Source: CAZUXY01 sp964624235 (GTDB taxonomy: Bacteria > Spirochaetota > UBA4802 > UBA5368). Taken from it: DNA of 64,000 bases. The notes under the pieces were generated by a model. The model was given only the letters and a program-made list of their open reading frames with translations. It was not told where the DNA came from and made no database searches. Below, one piece after another: positions 44,551 to 52,523 of the stretch (position 1 is its first letter; each line of letters opens with the position of its first letter). The position numbers were made by a program, and so were the translations under genes. The stretch covers positions 1-64,000 of the forward strand of contig CAZUXY010000003.1 in the NCBI GenBank assembly GCA_964624235.1, given 5' to 3'.

Positions 44551-47500
44551 CGGCGATAACGGTGAGGTCATCGTCGGTAACGCGCCGGGCCTTGTAGCCG
44601 TTTCCCTTCATCGCCGCTTTCATATGGCCGGGTATCTTGTCCACGTCGCNNNNNNNNNNNNNNNNNNNNNNNNNNNNNNNNNNNNNNNNNNNNNNNNNNN
44701 NNNNNNNNNNNNNNNNNNNNNNNNNNNNNNNNNNNNNNNNNNNNNNNNNGTCCACGTCGCGGCGCGTGCGCCGTTCGGTTTCCAGGCCGGCCTTACGCGG
44801 GTATTCATCCTCGATCAGGCCGTCGGTATACATGAACAGCAGCGCCCCCCTGTCGAACCCGGCCGTCTCCTCACCGTAACGCATGTTGCTTTTGAACCCG
44901 ATCACCGGGCCCTTCGGCTTGAGCTCCCTTACCGCGCCGCCGTACACCAGGAACTGCGCCGGGTGTCCCGCCGAGGCGAGCCGCACCGTGTTCGCCCCGC
45001 AGTCGATCTCGGCCACGCAGCAGGTGAATACCACCCGCGATTCCTGCGCCTTGCGGCAGAACCGGCCGTTGAGCTCCTCCAGTATCTCCCCGGGGCCTAT
45101 CTCGCGGTCGCGCAGCAGCTCGTACTCGGTCATTATGTTGATGGTGTTCAGCGACGCCTTGATCCCGTGTCCCGTGGTATCGGCAAGGAACAGCCGTATA
45201 CGGCCGGGGCTGTACTCGTGCAGGTCGTAAACGTCTCCTCCCACCGTGTAGAGCGGCTCGTACAGCAGGGCGTAGTTCACCTGGGCGGTCCGCACCCGTT
45301 TCGACATCAGCCGGTCCAGGAAGGCGCGGGTGAGGTTCAGATCCTGCGCGATTATACGCTCCCATTCGGTCATCCTGGTAATTGCCTCGTGCAGGGTCCT
45401 GCTGCGCTCCAGGGCGGTCTGCTCTATGGCGCTCTTCTCGTGCGCCAGGTGTTCTTTCACCTTCATCTCGGTGTGTATGAAGTTCCGTATCACCAGCTGG
45501 TTCTCCACGCGGGCCAGCAGTTCCTTGGCGCCGAAGGGCTTCATGATGTAATCGTTGCCGCCGAAACTGAACCCCTTCACCATGTCGTCCAGCCCGGTAC
45601 GCGCCGTCACCATGATGATGGGGATGTAACGCTCGGGCATCTCTTCACGCACCTTCCGTGCCACCTCGTACCCGCTCATCCCCGGCAGCATGATGTCCAG
45701 CACCACCAGGTCGGGAGTTTCCTTTCTGATCATTGCCAGCGCCGTCGGCCAGTCCATGGCGGTCTGCACACTGTATCCCCTGCCGGAAAGTATGTCGCCC
45801 GCGATCCGCAGGTTCACCACGTCGTCGTCCACCACCAGCAGGTACCCCGCCCCGGCCGCCGAAGCCGGCTCTACAGGCTTCAATTCTTTAAGAATGGTCT
45901 CCGCCGCTGGTTTCGGCGCCTCACGTACCGGCACCCGCAGTCCTTCCGGCATCGCCGGCACCGGCGGCAGCCACACCGTGAATACGCTCCCCGCGCCGTA
46001 TTCGCTCTGCACCCAGATGTCGCCGCCGTGCAGCCCGGCCAGGTATTTCGATATCGCCAGCCCCAGGCCCGCCCCCCCGTGCTCCCGTGAATCCGTGGGG
46101 TCCAGTTGCACGTAGGGGTCCCATATATGCTGCACCCGGGACGGCTCAATGCCCCTCCCCGTGTCGCGCACGTTGATGGCCACGCCCCCGCGGTCCTCTT
46201 CGGCCCACACGGTGATCTCCCCCTTTTCGGTGAACTTCACCGCGTTCGAGAGCAGGTTCAACAGTATCTGCTCCAGGCGCTTGCGGTCGGCCGTCACCGG
46301 AGGGATATTCTCGCACGACATGCACCGCAGTTCCAGGGGCTTATCGCCGCAAAGTCCCCGCGCCAGCGACACGGTCCCCTTGAGCAGATCATCCAGTCGT
46401 ATCTCCTCGTAGAGCAGGTCCACGCGACCCGCCCTGAGCCTGCTGAAGTCCAGTATCCCCTCCACCAGCAGCGACAGCCGCCGGGCGCTGTGCCGCACCA
46501 GTTCCAGGTTTTCGGCGTGGCGCGGCGGCAGTTCCACCGCGGGGTCCTCAAGCACGCCTTCCGTGAGTCCCATGATGCCGTGCAGGGGCGTCTTCAGTTC
46601 GTGGGAGGTGGACGCCAGGAACTCGTCTTTCATTTTATCCAGCACCACCAGGCGCCGGTGGGCCTGTTCCAGGTCCCGGTGCACCTGGGCCTGGCGTGAG
46701 GCGAGGATGGCGGCAAAAACCAGCGTCATTAAGAAAAAACCCTCAATGGTAAGCGGATCGCCCTGAATGACGTAAGTGAATACCAGTACACTGTAAATAA
46801 CTGTAATGAGAATGATAATCTGACCAATTAAAAAACGCCCTGCATAGAGCTTTTTCTGTCGCATGGCTACTAAGTTTAAATAAAGGATATAAAGGGGGAC
46901 TAAGGCAGAGACTCCCATAAAAGGGAAAAACAAATACTTTTCATTAAACGCCGTATATTTATCGCTTACGAAATCATAGAAAAGAAAAACAACAATAACT
47001 ACTATTAAACCTTGCAACGTCCATTTAATATAATTTCCCTTAAAACTGAAAAAATCAAAAATGAACTCAAGTAAGAATAACATGCATAATATACCGCCAA
47101 GATAGGAAAACAGACCATAGACGATATAATGATCTAACAGAAAAAAGCCGATACCGCTGTACCCTATAATCCACAGGAACACAGCACCACACAGCAGGGC
47201 AAACGACCGGTACATCAGGTGCGCCCGGTGGTTGAAAAAATGCATCGTGAAATAAACGGCGAGAAACAAGGCGATAAAGGCCATTGACCCATACCACAAC
47301 AGGAACCGGTGCCACCGCTTTCTCACCGTTTCCTCACCGCCCAGGTAAGCCGATGACGAGATAAAACCGCCTATACCGTTCAAGGAGCCCGCACGGATAG
47401 CGATTACGTTTTTACCTTTTTTTACTATACCCTCAGAAATACTGGTAAAACTGGGCATACCCATGGTGGGCGGTGAGCGGCCCTTTTCATCATAGGGACG

Positions 47501-47887
47501 GGTTTCCCGTATCAGTATGCCGTTTACATAGATCTGAACCCCCCTGTTTGAAAGTGGCAGCATCAAACCCAGATTAAAGGGTTTTTCAATGTAGAAATGT
47601 AACCTGAACCAGCCGATTCCGTTGAATAGTCCATTTTTTGGATAACCATCCCATACGGTTTCAAGCGATGCAAGATTCCAGCCTGTTTCTTTCAGATCAG
47701 GATTCTTAAATGATATATCATCTTTTAAATTGAAAAACCAACGTTGGTGAGTACGCACTTCATCCGCGGGGTTATTTATTAAGACTAATCCCTCCTCGTG
47801 CCCCGCAAAAAGTACAAAAGTATAAATAAAATGGAACAAAAATACTAAGGCAACGCGTATCAAGTAGTTGGTGAGCCTTTGAGGCAT
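44534..47887 (-). CDS. Hybrid sensor histidine kinase/response regulator/SpoIIE-type phosphatase with 7TM sensor
   Basis: A very large gene (nominally 1117 codons, about 1080 if the scaffold gap is spurious). Order: N-terminal helix (8-28); a jelly-roll-like extracellular domain (about 45-190, with GIGWFRLHFYIEKP and VQIYVNGILIRET); seven membrane helices (about 195-395, 7TMR-DISM type); HisKA with His429 in SHELKTP; HATPase (NLLSNAVKF, DTGRGI, GAGLGLAIS); a receiver domain with Asp731 in VVLDIMLPG; a coiled coil; and a PP2C/SpoIIE phosphatase domain from about 865 (GGDVYD, ADTTGHG, final DDDLTVIAVKR). It would link an external signal to dephosphorylation of an anti-anti-sigma partner. The first 390 codons are markedly more AT-rich than the rest. 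Confidence 0.92.
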   Translation of the reverse strand: MPQRLTNYLIRVALVFLFHFIYTFVLFAGHEEGLVLINNPADEVRTHQRWFFNLKDDISFKNPDLKETGWNLASLETVWDGYPKNGLFNGIGWFRLHFYIEKPFNLGLMLPLSNRGVQIYVNGILIRETRPYDEKGRSPPTMGMPSFTSISEGIVKKGKNVIAIRAGSLNGIGGFISSSAYLGGEETVRKRWHRFLLWYGSMAFIALFLAVYFTMHFFNHRAHLMYRSFALLCGAVFLWIIGYSGIGFFLLDHYIVYGLFSYLGGILCMLFLLEFIFDFFSFKGNYIKWTLQGLIVVIVVFLFYDFVSDKYTAFNEKYLFFPFMGVSALVPLYILYLNLVAMRQKKLYAGRFLIGQIIILITVIYSVLVFTYVIQGDPLTIEGFFLMTLVFAAILASRQAQVHRDLEQAHRRLVVLDKMKDEFLASTSHELKTPLHGIMGLTEGVLEDPAVELPPRHAENLELVRHSARRLSLLVEGILDFSRLRAGRVDLLYEEIRLDDLLKGTVSLARGLCGDKPLELRCMSCENIPPVTADRKRLEQILLNLLSNAVKFTEKGEITVWAEEDRGGVAINVRDTGRGIEPSRVQHIWDPYVQLDPTDSREHGGAGLGLAISKYLAGLHGGDIWVQSEYGAGSVFTVWLPPVPAMPEGLRVPVREAPKPAAETILKELKPVEPASAAGAGYLLVVDDDVVNLRIAGDILSGRGYSVQTAMDWPTALAMIRKETPDLVVLDIMLPGMSGYEVARKVREEMPERYIPIIMVTARTGLDDMVKGFSFGGNDYIMKPFGAKELLARVENQLVIRNFIHTEMKVKEHLAHEKSAIEQTALERSRTLHEAITRMTEWERIIAQDLNLTRAFLDRLMSKRVRTAQVNYALLYEPLYTVGGDVYDLHEYSPGRIRLFLADTTGHGIKASLNTINIMTEYELLRDREIGPGEILEELNGRFCRKAQESRVVFTCCVAEIDCGANTVRLASAGHPAQFLVYGGAVRELKPKGPVIGFKSNMRYGEETAGFDRGALLFMYTDGLIEDEYPRKAGLETERRTRRDVDXXXXXXXXXXXXXXXXXXXXXXXXXXXXXXXXXXDVDKIPGHMKAAMKGNGYKARRVTDDDLTVIAVKRLS
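44650..44749. other. Scaffold gap (100 N)
   Basis: Exactly 100 N, a usual placeholder length. The 11 bases before it (GTCCACGTCGC, 44639-44649) are repeated right after it (44750-44760). The gap plus one copy is 111 bp, a multiple of three, and removing it leaves the phosphatase reading frame intact. Confidence 0.95.
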
Positions 47888-47894
47888 CGCAATA

Positions 47895-48119
47895 TTAATA
47901 TGACGACATAAGAGCTTTATCTGATACCGAAATGATCGAATCCTTGTTGCTCACCATCCTTTCACATTCCTGTAACGAGATGCCGGCATATCCCTTCTTC
48001 TGAAACCACGCTTCCAGTTCGGCGGCGCTGCTTTTTTTAAGTAGTGTTACAAACTCTTCCACCAGCGGTTTGTTGCCGCCCTGGGTACCTTTGGTGATGA
48101 AATCGATGATATCCGCCAT
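47895..48119 (-). CDS. Small helical protein co-transcribed with the hybrid sensor
   Basis: A 74-residue protein starting MADIIDFITKG, whose stop codon lies 7 bp before the sensor gene, on the same strand; AGGAGG precedes its ATG. The core LVEEFVTLLKKSSAAELEAW followed by FQKKGYAGISLQECERM resembles, weakly, Nif11-like helical segments (short helix, DPELxxxA, G-Y-x-x-x-x-x-E). It has no signal peptide and no double-glycine. It may be an adaptor or regulator of the kinase/phosphatase. A peptide-precursor role is less likely given the context. Confidence 0.55.
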   Translation of the reverse strand: MADIIDFITKGTQGGNKPLVEEFVTLLKKSSAAELEAWFQKKGYAGISLQECERMVSNKDSIISVSDKALMSSY

Positions 48120-48155
48120 ACTATGGCCTCCTGTTGAATATGTTTATTACATAAT

Positions 48156-48185
48156 GTTATACAACACCGCATTGTAGTGTATAAC
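48156..48185. promoter_or_regulatory. Inverted repeat in the divergent promoter
   Basis: GTTATAC (48156-48162) and GTATAAC (48179-48185) are perfect 7-bp inverted arms around 16 bp. The repeat lies 37-66 bp upstream of the small helical gene start, in the region shared with the divergent flavoprotein gene. It is a candidate operator. Confidence 0.35.
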
Positions 48186-48307
48186 GTCAATTACGTCAAA
48201 TTAATAATAACTGTATAAAAAAATTGTATTGTCAGCCGTCTAAACACCGGTATCATGGGATTCAGTCATCGATTGCCAATGACCATCACCGTCCACTTGA
48301 TACTACT

Positions 48308-49357
48308 ATGACACCGGGACCGCACACCACCGTCGCCGTCATCGGCGCCGGCCCCGCCGGGGCGCGCTGCGCCGAGTTGCTTGCCGCCGCGGGGTGCGAA
48401 ACAGTCCTTTTCGACCACCGGGCCCCCTGGGAAAAGCCCTGCGGGGGAATGCTCCGCAGCACCATGGAAGCTGATTTTCCTTTTTACTCCCACTACCCTT
48501 TCCGCACCAGGCGCTATACGAGTATGTTGCATCTCTCGTCACGCCGCGAGTCGTATCTTTCAGACACGGGCAACTCCTTCGACGTGCTTTCCCGCAGGGA
48601 CCTGGGCGATTTCATGCTGCGGCGCGCCGGGGAGGCGGGCGCCCGTTTCATCAACGAACAGGTGCGTGCGCTGGAACGCACGGGTGACATCTGGACGGTT
48701 ACCACCGAGCATGGTATCCATACCGCGGCGCTCCTGGTAGGTGCCGACGGGTACCCCAGCATGGTACGGCGGGTTTTGAGCGCTCCCATGGAGAAGCGCG
48801 ACCTTTACCTCTGCTGCGGGTACTTCGCCGAAGGCGTCGGCGAAGACCGGTGCATCGCGAAGTTTACCGACATCGAGGGGTATCTCTGGGTGGTTGCGAA
48901 CAGGTCCCATTACAGCGCCGGCATACTGGCCCGCATGGACCGCATCCACGGCCGCGACCTGTACGCCCGCCTGGACGATTACCTTGCCGCGCATTACCCA
49001 GGCACGGTGAAACTGAAAAAATGGAGCGCGCTGCTCCCCTCGGCATCGTCACCCGGCTTTTTTGACCTGCCGGCCTGCGGCGATGCCTGGCTCCTCGCGG
49101 GAGACGCCGCCGGGCACGTGGATCCGATCACCGGCGAAGGCATTTACTACGCCCTCAGGGGCGGCGAACTGGCGGCCAGGGCGATACTCTCGGGCGATAT
49201 AGGCGGTTACGACGCCCTCTGGCGGGAGGCTTACGGAGGGGAACTTAAAGAGAAGGCGGTGCATGTGGCGAACCTGGTCAGCATCTCTCGCGGCATGGGG
49301 CCCGAGGTCTACGGGGCCTTTCTGTACCGTTATTTCACCGGCGGGATTAACCGGTAA
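48308..49357 (+). CDS. Geranylgeranyl reductase-family FAD oxidoreductase
   Basis: ATG 48308 begins MTPGPHTTVAVIGAGPAGAR; the longer upstream frame is unlikely, and ribosome binding support is weak. The 349-residue protein has the FAD-binding GxGxxG, the family loop PWEKPCGGML and the second flavin motif GDAAGHVDPITGEGIYYALRGG. Members of this family reduce double bonds in isoprenoid chains. It lies about 4 kb from the isoprenoid-synthase-like/radical SAM pair on the same strand, with the sensor operon between them, so a common isoprenoid pathway is possible. Halogenases and other relatives share this fold. Confidence 0.85.
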   Translation: MTPGPHTTVAVIGAGPAGARCAELLAAAGCETVLFDHRAPWEKPCGGMLRSTMEADFPFYSHYPFRTRRYTSMLHLSSRRESYLSDTGNSFDVLSRRDLGDFMLRRAGEAGARFINEQVRALERTGDIWTVTTEHGIHTAALLVGADGYPSMVRRVLSAPMEKRDLYLCCGYFAEGVGEDRCIAKFTDIEGYLWVVANRSHYSAGILARMDRIHGRDLYARLDDYLAAHYPGTVKLKKWSALLPSASSPGFFDLPACGDAWLLAGDAAGHVDPITGEGIYYALRGGELAARAILSGDIGGYDALWREAYGGELKEKAVHVANLVSISRGMGPEVYGAFLYRYFTGGINR

Positions 49358-49482
49358 AAAATCCGCGCAGTAATCACCCTGTTTCTCCCCGTGTCTGTTA
49401 TTAATTTGATCTTCCCTTGTGCCGTCTCAAAGAACAAAAAAAAGTAGCGTCTTCCCGCCCGGCCGGTACGAATAGTATAGTG

Positions 49483-51030
49483 ATGAGCGAAAGAAACCCG
49501 TCTTTCACCATAGAACCCTCGAAGAGCGGTCCTCCCACCCTGGCGGTACTCGCCGAAGGGAAAAAGGTCTACCTGCACAGCAGGGTCGATCCTTTGAAGG
49601 AGGGGGAATCGTTGCGGGGAAGGTTCGATCCCGGAAAGTACGACCTGCTGGTGGTGCTGGGCGTCGGCCTGGGATACCATCTCGCCCCGCTGGCGGAGCT
49701 TTCCGACCGCTACCGTCTCATTGTGCTCATCGACGCGCTGCCCGGTATGGAACGCACCCTGGCCCCCTCCGCGGCCGCGCTTGCCGATGATACGGAAAGG
49801 GTGCGCTTCCTCTGCGGGCTTTCCCCGTACGCCGCAGAACGCGAACTGGAACACCTGATCGACCTGGAGTCCGCCGGCGGGATACAGGTCGTGGAGCACC
49901 CGGCGTCGCTGCGCGCCTGCACCGTCTATTACGAAGACGTGAAGGCCCTGCTGGAACGCATCATCAACCGCAAGGCGGGCGAAAAGGCCACGGTGGGCGC
50001 CTTCGGGTTCCGTTACCTCATGAACATAGTGCGAAACCTTGCGCAGATAGGGTCGTTCCGCCCGGCCGCGCCGTTCTTCGGCGCTTTCGAGGGTTATCCC
50101 GCCCTGGTGCTCACGCCGGGTCCGTCGCTTGAAGAGCTCCTCCCTTTGGTCAGGGAGCGCCAGGGGAAGGTGTACATTGTGGCGGCCGACTCGGCGCTCC
50201 CGGTGCTTTCCCGATCGGGCATCACCGCCGATTTCACGGTCTCGATAGACCCCCAGGTGCACGTGCATGAACATTTCGCCCACGGCCGCCCGGGGCGCAC
50301 GGTGCCGGTCTACGCCCTTCCGGTCCATCCCCTGCCGTTTCGCCGCTTCCCGGGACTGGTGTATCTCAACAGCCATCCCCTCTGCCAGCTTATCGAAGAG
50401 CGCCGTCCCGGCCTTTTCGGCTCGGCCAATTCAGCCACCGGTAACGTGGCCGGCGACGCGGTGATGCTGGCGCGACGGCTCGGATTCGCCCCCCTGGGGC
50501 TTGCCGGTTTCGATTTCAGCTTCCCGAGGTATTCCATCTACTGTCGTGGGAGCGCCTACCAGGAACGTTTCGCCTGTTACTTCCAGGAACGCTTCGCTCC
50601 CGTCGAGTCCAGGAATTTTTTATATGTACTGCGGTCCAGCCGCGGCCTGAGGCAGGGAGGCCTCCATACCCGGCATTCCTTTCTGCGCTACCGCGACGGC
50701 ATAGGGCGGTTAATCGCGGATACGGGATCACACGTCCATTCCCTGACGTCCCGTGGCGTGCCGATGGAGGGGGTCCCCTTCGAAGACGCCGCGGACTTCC
50801 TCGGCGGATTAAAGGACATGGTACCTTCGAAGGAGGAAGTGATAGGACAGCGCATGGCTGAAGTTCCGCTGCTGGATCGCGGCGGCATCACGAAGCCGGT
50901 CCTGTCCCTGCTCAATGACGAGGAAATCCTGGGGCGGGTGCTTGCCGCGTCGCTCATGGCCGCACCTGATTCTCCCCGGTTCGTCCGCTCTGCGCAGAGG
51001 CTAAGGCGGCTGATAGAGCATTTTTTATAA
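49483..51030 (+). CDS. Maf-type (DUF115) motility accessory factor/flagellin glycosyltransferase
   Basis: Starting at ATG 49483 the protein has 515 residues. The central DUF115 domain is clear: AFEGYPALVLTPGPSLEELL, VYIVAADSALPVLSRSGI, DFTVSIDPQVHVHEHF and SANSATGNVAGDAVMLARRL. An N-terminal Rossmann-like segment (LLVVLGVGLGYHLAPLAE) precedes it. Maf proteins attach pseudaminic acid or related sugars to flagellin in the cytoplasm before export. This supports a flagellated organism and gives context to the flagellin-like gene at 13.7 kb. The start lacks a clear ribosome binding site. Confidence 0.82.
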   Translation: MSERNPSFTIEPSKSGPPTLAVLAEGKKVYLHSRVDPLKEGESLRGRFDPGKYDLLVVLGVGLGYHLAPLAELSDRYRLIVLIDALPGMERTLAPSAAALADDTERVRFLCGLSPYAAERELEHLIDLESAGGIQVVEHPASLRACTVYYEDVKALLERIINRKAGEKATVGAFGFRYLMNIVRNLAQIGSFRPAAPFFGAFEGYPALVLTPGPSLEELLPLVRERQGKVYIVAADSALPVLSRSGITADFTVSIDPQVHVHEHFAHGRPGRTVPVYALPVHPLPFRRFPGLVYLNSHPLCQLIEERRPGLFGSANSATGNVAGDAVMLARRLGFAPLGLAGFDFSFPRYSIYCRGSAYQERFACYFQERFAPVESRNFLYVLRSSRGLRQGGLHTRHSFLRYRDGIGRLIADTGSHVHSLTSRGVPMEGVPFEDAADFLGGLKDMVPSKEEVIGQRMAEVPLLDRGGITKPVLSLLNDEEILGRVLAASLMAAPDSPRFVRSAQRLRRLIEHFL

Positions 51031-51064
51031 AAAGCAATAAAGTACCGATATTCAGGAGGGCCGC

Positions 51065-51661
51065 ATGAAAATAGGGGTGACCGGCATTTTCGCGTCGGGA
51101 AAGGGCACGGTCTGTGCCATGTTCGCGGAACTGGGCGCCGGGGTGATCGACACCGACATTTTGGCACGGGAGATAGTAGCGCCGGGTTCGGAGGGGCTCG
51201 GTCTATTGATGAAGGAGTTCGGCAGCGGCATTCTGACCGAAGACGGAACACTCGACCGGCGCAGCTTCGCCAATCTGGTGTTCAAAGACCCGTCGAAGGT
51301 GCGACGTCTGAACGAACTTACCCATCCGCTGATCTTAAAGAAGGCCATGGAAATCATCGCAGCCGATCCCGAGAGAATCTACATGGTCAACACCCCGCTG
51401 CTCTTCGAGAGCGGCTTCGACCGTCACATGGATAAAAACATCGTGGTGACGGCCGATCCCGAGGACGCCGTGAAGCGTGGAGTACGCCGTGACGGCATTT
51501 CCGCACAGGAGATCAGGGACCGCCTGAACAACCAAATTTCGCTCAATGAAAAGGTAAAAAGGGCCGATTATGTAATAGATAATTCTGCAACCATCGAAAA
51601 TACCAGAAGGCAGGTAGTGGAAATATGGAACATTTTAACGGCATCCCGCCCAAAGGGGTGA
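51065..51661 (+). CDS. coaE: Dephospho-CoA kinase
   Basis: A 198-residue P-loop kinase with CAGGAGG before the ATG. It shows MKIGVTGIFASGKGTV (P-loop), DTDILAREIV, the lid region DRLNNQIS and VIDNSATIENTRRQV near the C-terminus. It phosphorylates the ribose of dephospho-CoA, the last step in coenzyme A synthesis. It is close to the SPOR gene that follows and probably co-transcribed with it. Confidence 0.93.
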   Translation: MKIGVTGIFASGKGTVCAMFAELGAGVIDTDILAREIVAPGSEGLGLLMKEFGSGILTEDGTLDRRSFANLVFKDPSKVRRLNELTHPLILKKAMEIIAADPERIYMVNTPLLFESGFDRHMDKNIVVTADPEDAVKRGVRRDGISAQEIRDRLNNQISLNEKVKRADYVIDNSATIENTRRQVVEIWNILTASRPKG

Positions 51662-51672
51662 AGGAAAAAAAC

Positions 51673-52422
51673 ATGTATGTGCTGCATCTGGACACCCCGA
51701 GGATAGTCATTCTCTGTTCCGTCATCATCGGCGTGATCGTCATCTCTTTTCTGCTGGGAATGAATCTTTTCAAGTCGACCGAAAAACCCGAGGACATGCT
51801 GGCCCAGAAGGACAAGCTCATGAACATCCCCCTTCCAAACGCGGGCCTGGACAATAAACCGGGCGTGCCCGGCGAAGACAACCTGTTGCCACCGCTGGAC
51901 GAACCGGGCAAGAATACCGTTTCCAAAGACGATAAGAACGCCCTTCAGGATTCCAGGGAAAACCACATCGCTTCAATGGATAAAAACCCCGGGCGCGGCG
52001 ATATACTGAACACGGACAACATCAAGGACATTCTCCCTCCTGCCGACGAAAACAGGAAAGCATCGGCGGAGAACCCGGTGAAGAAAACCAGGAAGAGCGT
52101 TAACAAAAAGAACAAAACAGCAAAGAAACAGCGCGTGGTCGAGGTCGCCGAAAAGGAAAAGTCAGATACCCACCGAAGGTCTATTAAAAACGGCTTTGCC
52201 GTACAGGTGGCCTCTTTCGACAGCAGGTCCAAGGCGGTAAGTGAGATCGGCCGACTCAAAAAACTGAGCTACGACGCCTATATAGATAAATCCGAGGTAA
52301 AGGGTAAGAATTACTACCGCGTACGCATTGGACCGATTGCGTCCAGGGCCAGGGCGGTTGAGCTTCTGAACGAGATCCAGGAAAACAACCGCTATGAGGG
52401 CAGCTATCTGGTGAAAGAGTAA
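51673..52422 (+). CDS. SPOR-domain membrane protein
   Basis: ATG 51673 follows the coaE stop by 11 bp and has AAGGA 7 nt upstream; ATG 51625, inside coaE, is an alternative. The 249-residue protein has one N-terminal membrane helix (IVILCSVIIGVIVISFLLGM), a long charged, Lys-rich periplasmic linker, and a C-terminal SPOR domain (GFAVQVASFDSRSKAVSEIG, YYRVRIGPIASRARAVELLN). SPOR domains bind denuded glycan strands at the septum, so it probably acts in cell division or envelope remodelling. Confidence 0.85.
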   Translation: MYVLHLDTPRIVILCSVIIGVIVISFLLGMNLFKSTEKPEDMLAQKDKLMNIPLPNAGLDNKPGVPGEDNLLPPLDEPGKNTVSKDDKNALQDSRENHIASMDKNPGRGDILNTDNIKDILPPADENRKASAENPVKKTRKSVNKKNKTAKKQRVVEVAEKEKSDTHRRSIKNGFAVQVASFDSRSKAVSEIGRLKKLSYDAYIDKSEVKGKNYYRVRIGPIASRARAVELLNEIQENNRYEGSYLVKE

Positions 52423-52463
52423 CAGACCGTTCCGCGGCCGGAAGGCCATATAGTTATAACCTG

Positions 52464-52496
52464 AAAGACCCTCCGTTCATGGGAGGGTCTTTTTGT
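52464..52496 (+). terminator. Rho-independent terminator after the SPOR gene
   Basis: AAAGACCCTCC (52464-52474) pairs with GGAGGGTCTTT (52482-52492) around a 7-nt loop and is followed by a T-run. It ends the rightward coaE/SPOR unit. The stem is also only 28 bp past the gyrA stop on the other strand and could work in both directions. Confidence 0.85.
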
Positions 52497-52523
52497 TTCT
52501 GTTTTTTAAGATTAAAGGATACT

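Noticed and set aside
44624..46090. Long plus-strand open frame across the sensor gene, including the N-run
   Set aside because: It is antisense to a clear multi-domain kinase/phosphatase gene, is His/Arg/Pro-rich with no recognisable domain, and exists because of high G+C content and the absence of stop codons in the N-run.
47895..48119. RiPP precursor peptide for the nearby radical SAM enzyme
   Set aside because: The small gene lies on the other strand, is coupled to the sensor gene, and lacks a leader cleavage motif and a core region rich in Cys, Ser or Thr.
49330..50376. Minus-strand 348-codon frame opposite the Maf gene
   Set aside because: It is antisense to DUF115 and its composition (His, Arg, Gln rich) is typical of a shadow frame.
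35000..52500. Contamination or chimeric assembly because of higher G+C
   Set aside because: The composition changes gradually and all genes across the transition are intact, so a chimera is not supported. The only scaffold join seen is the 100-N gap.
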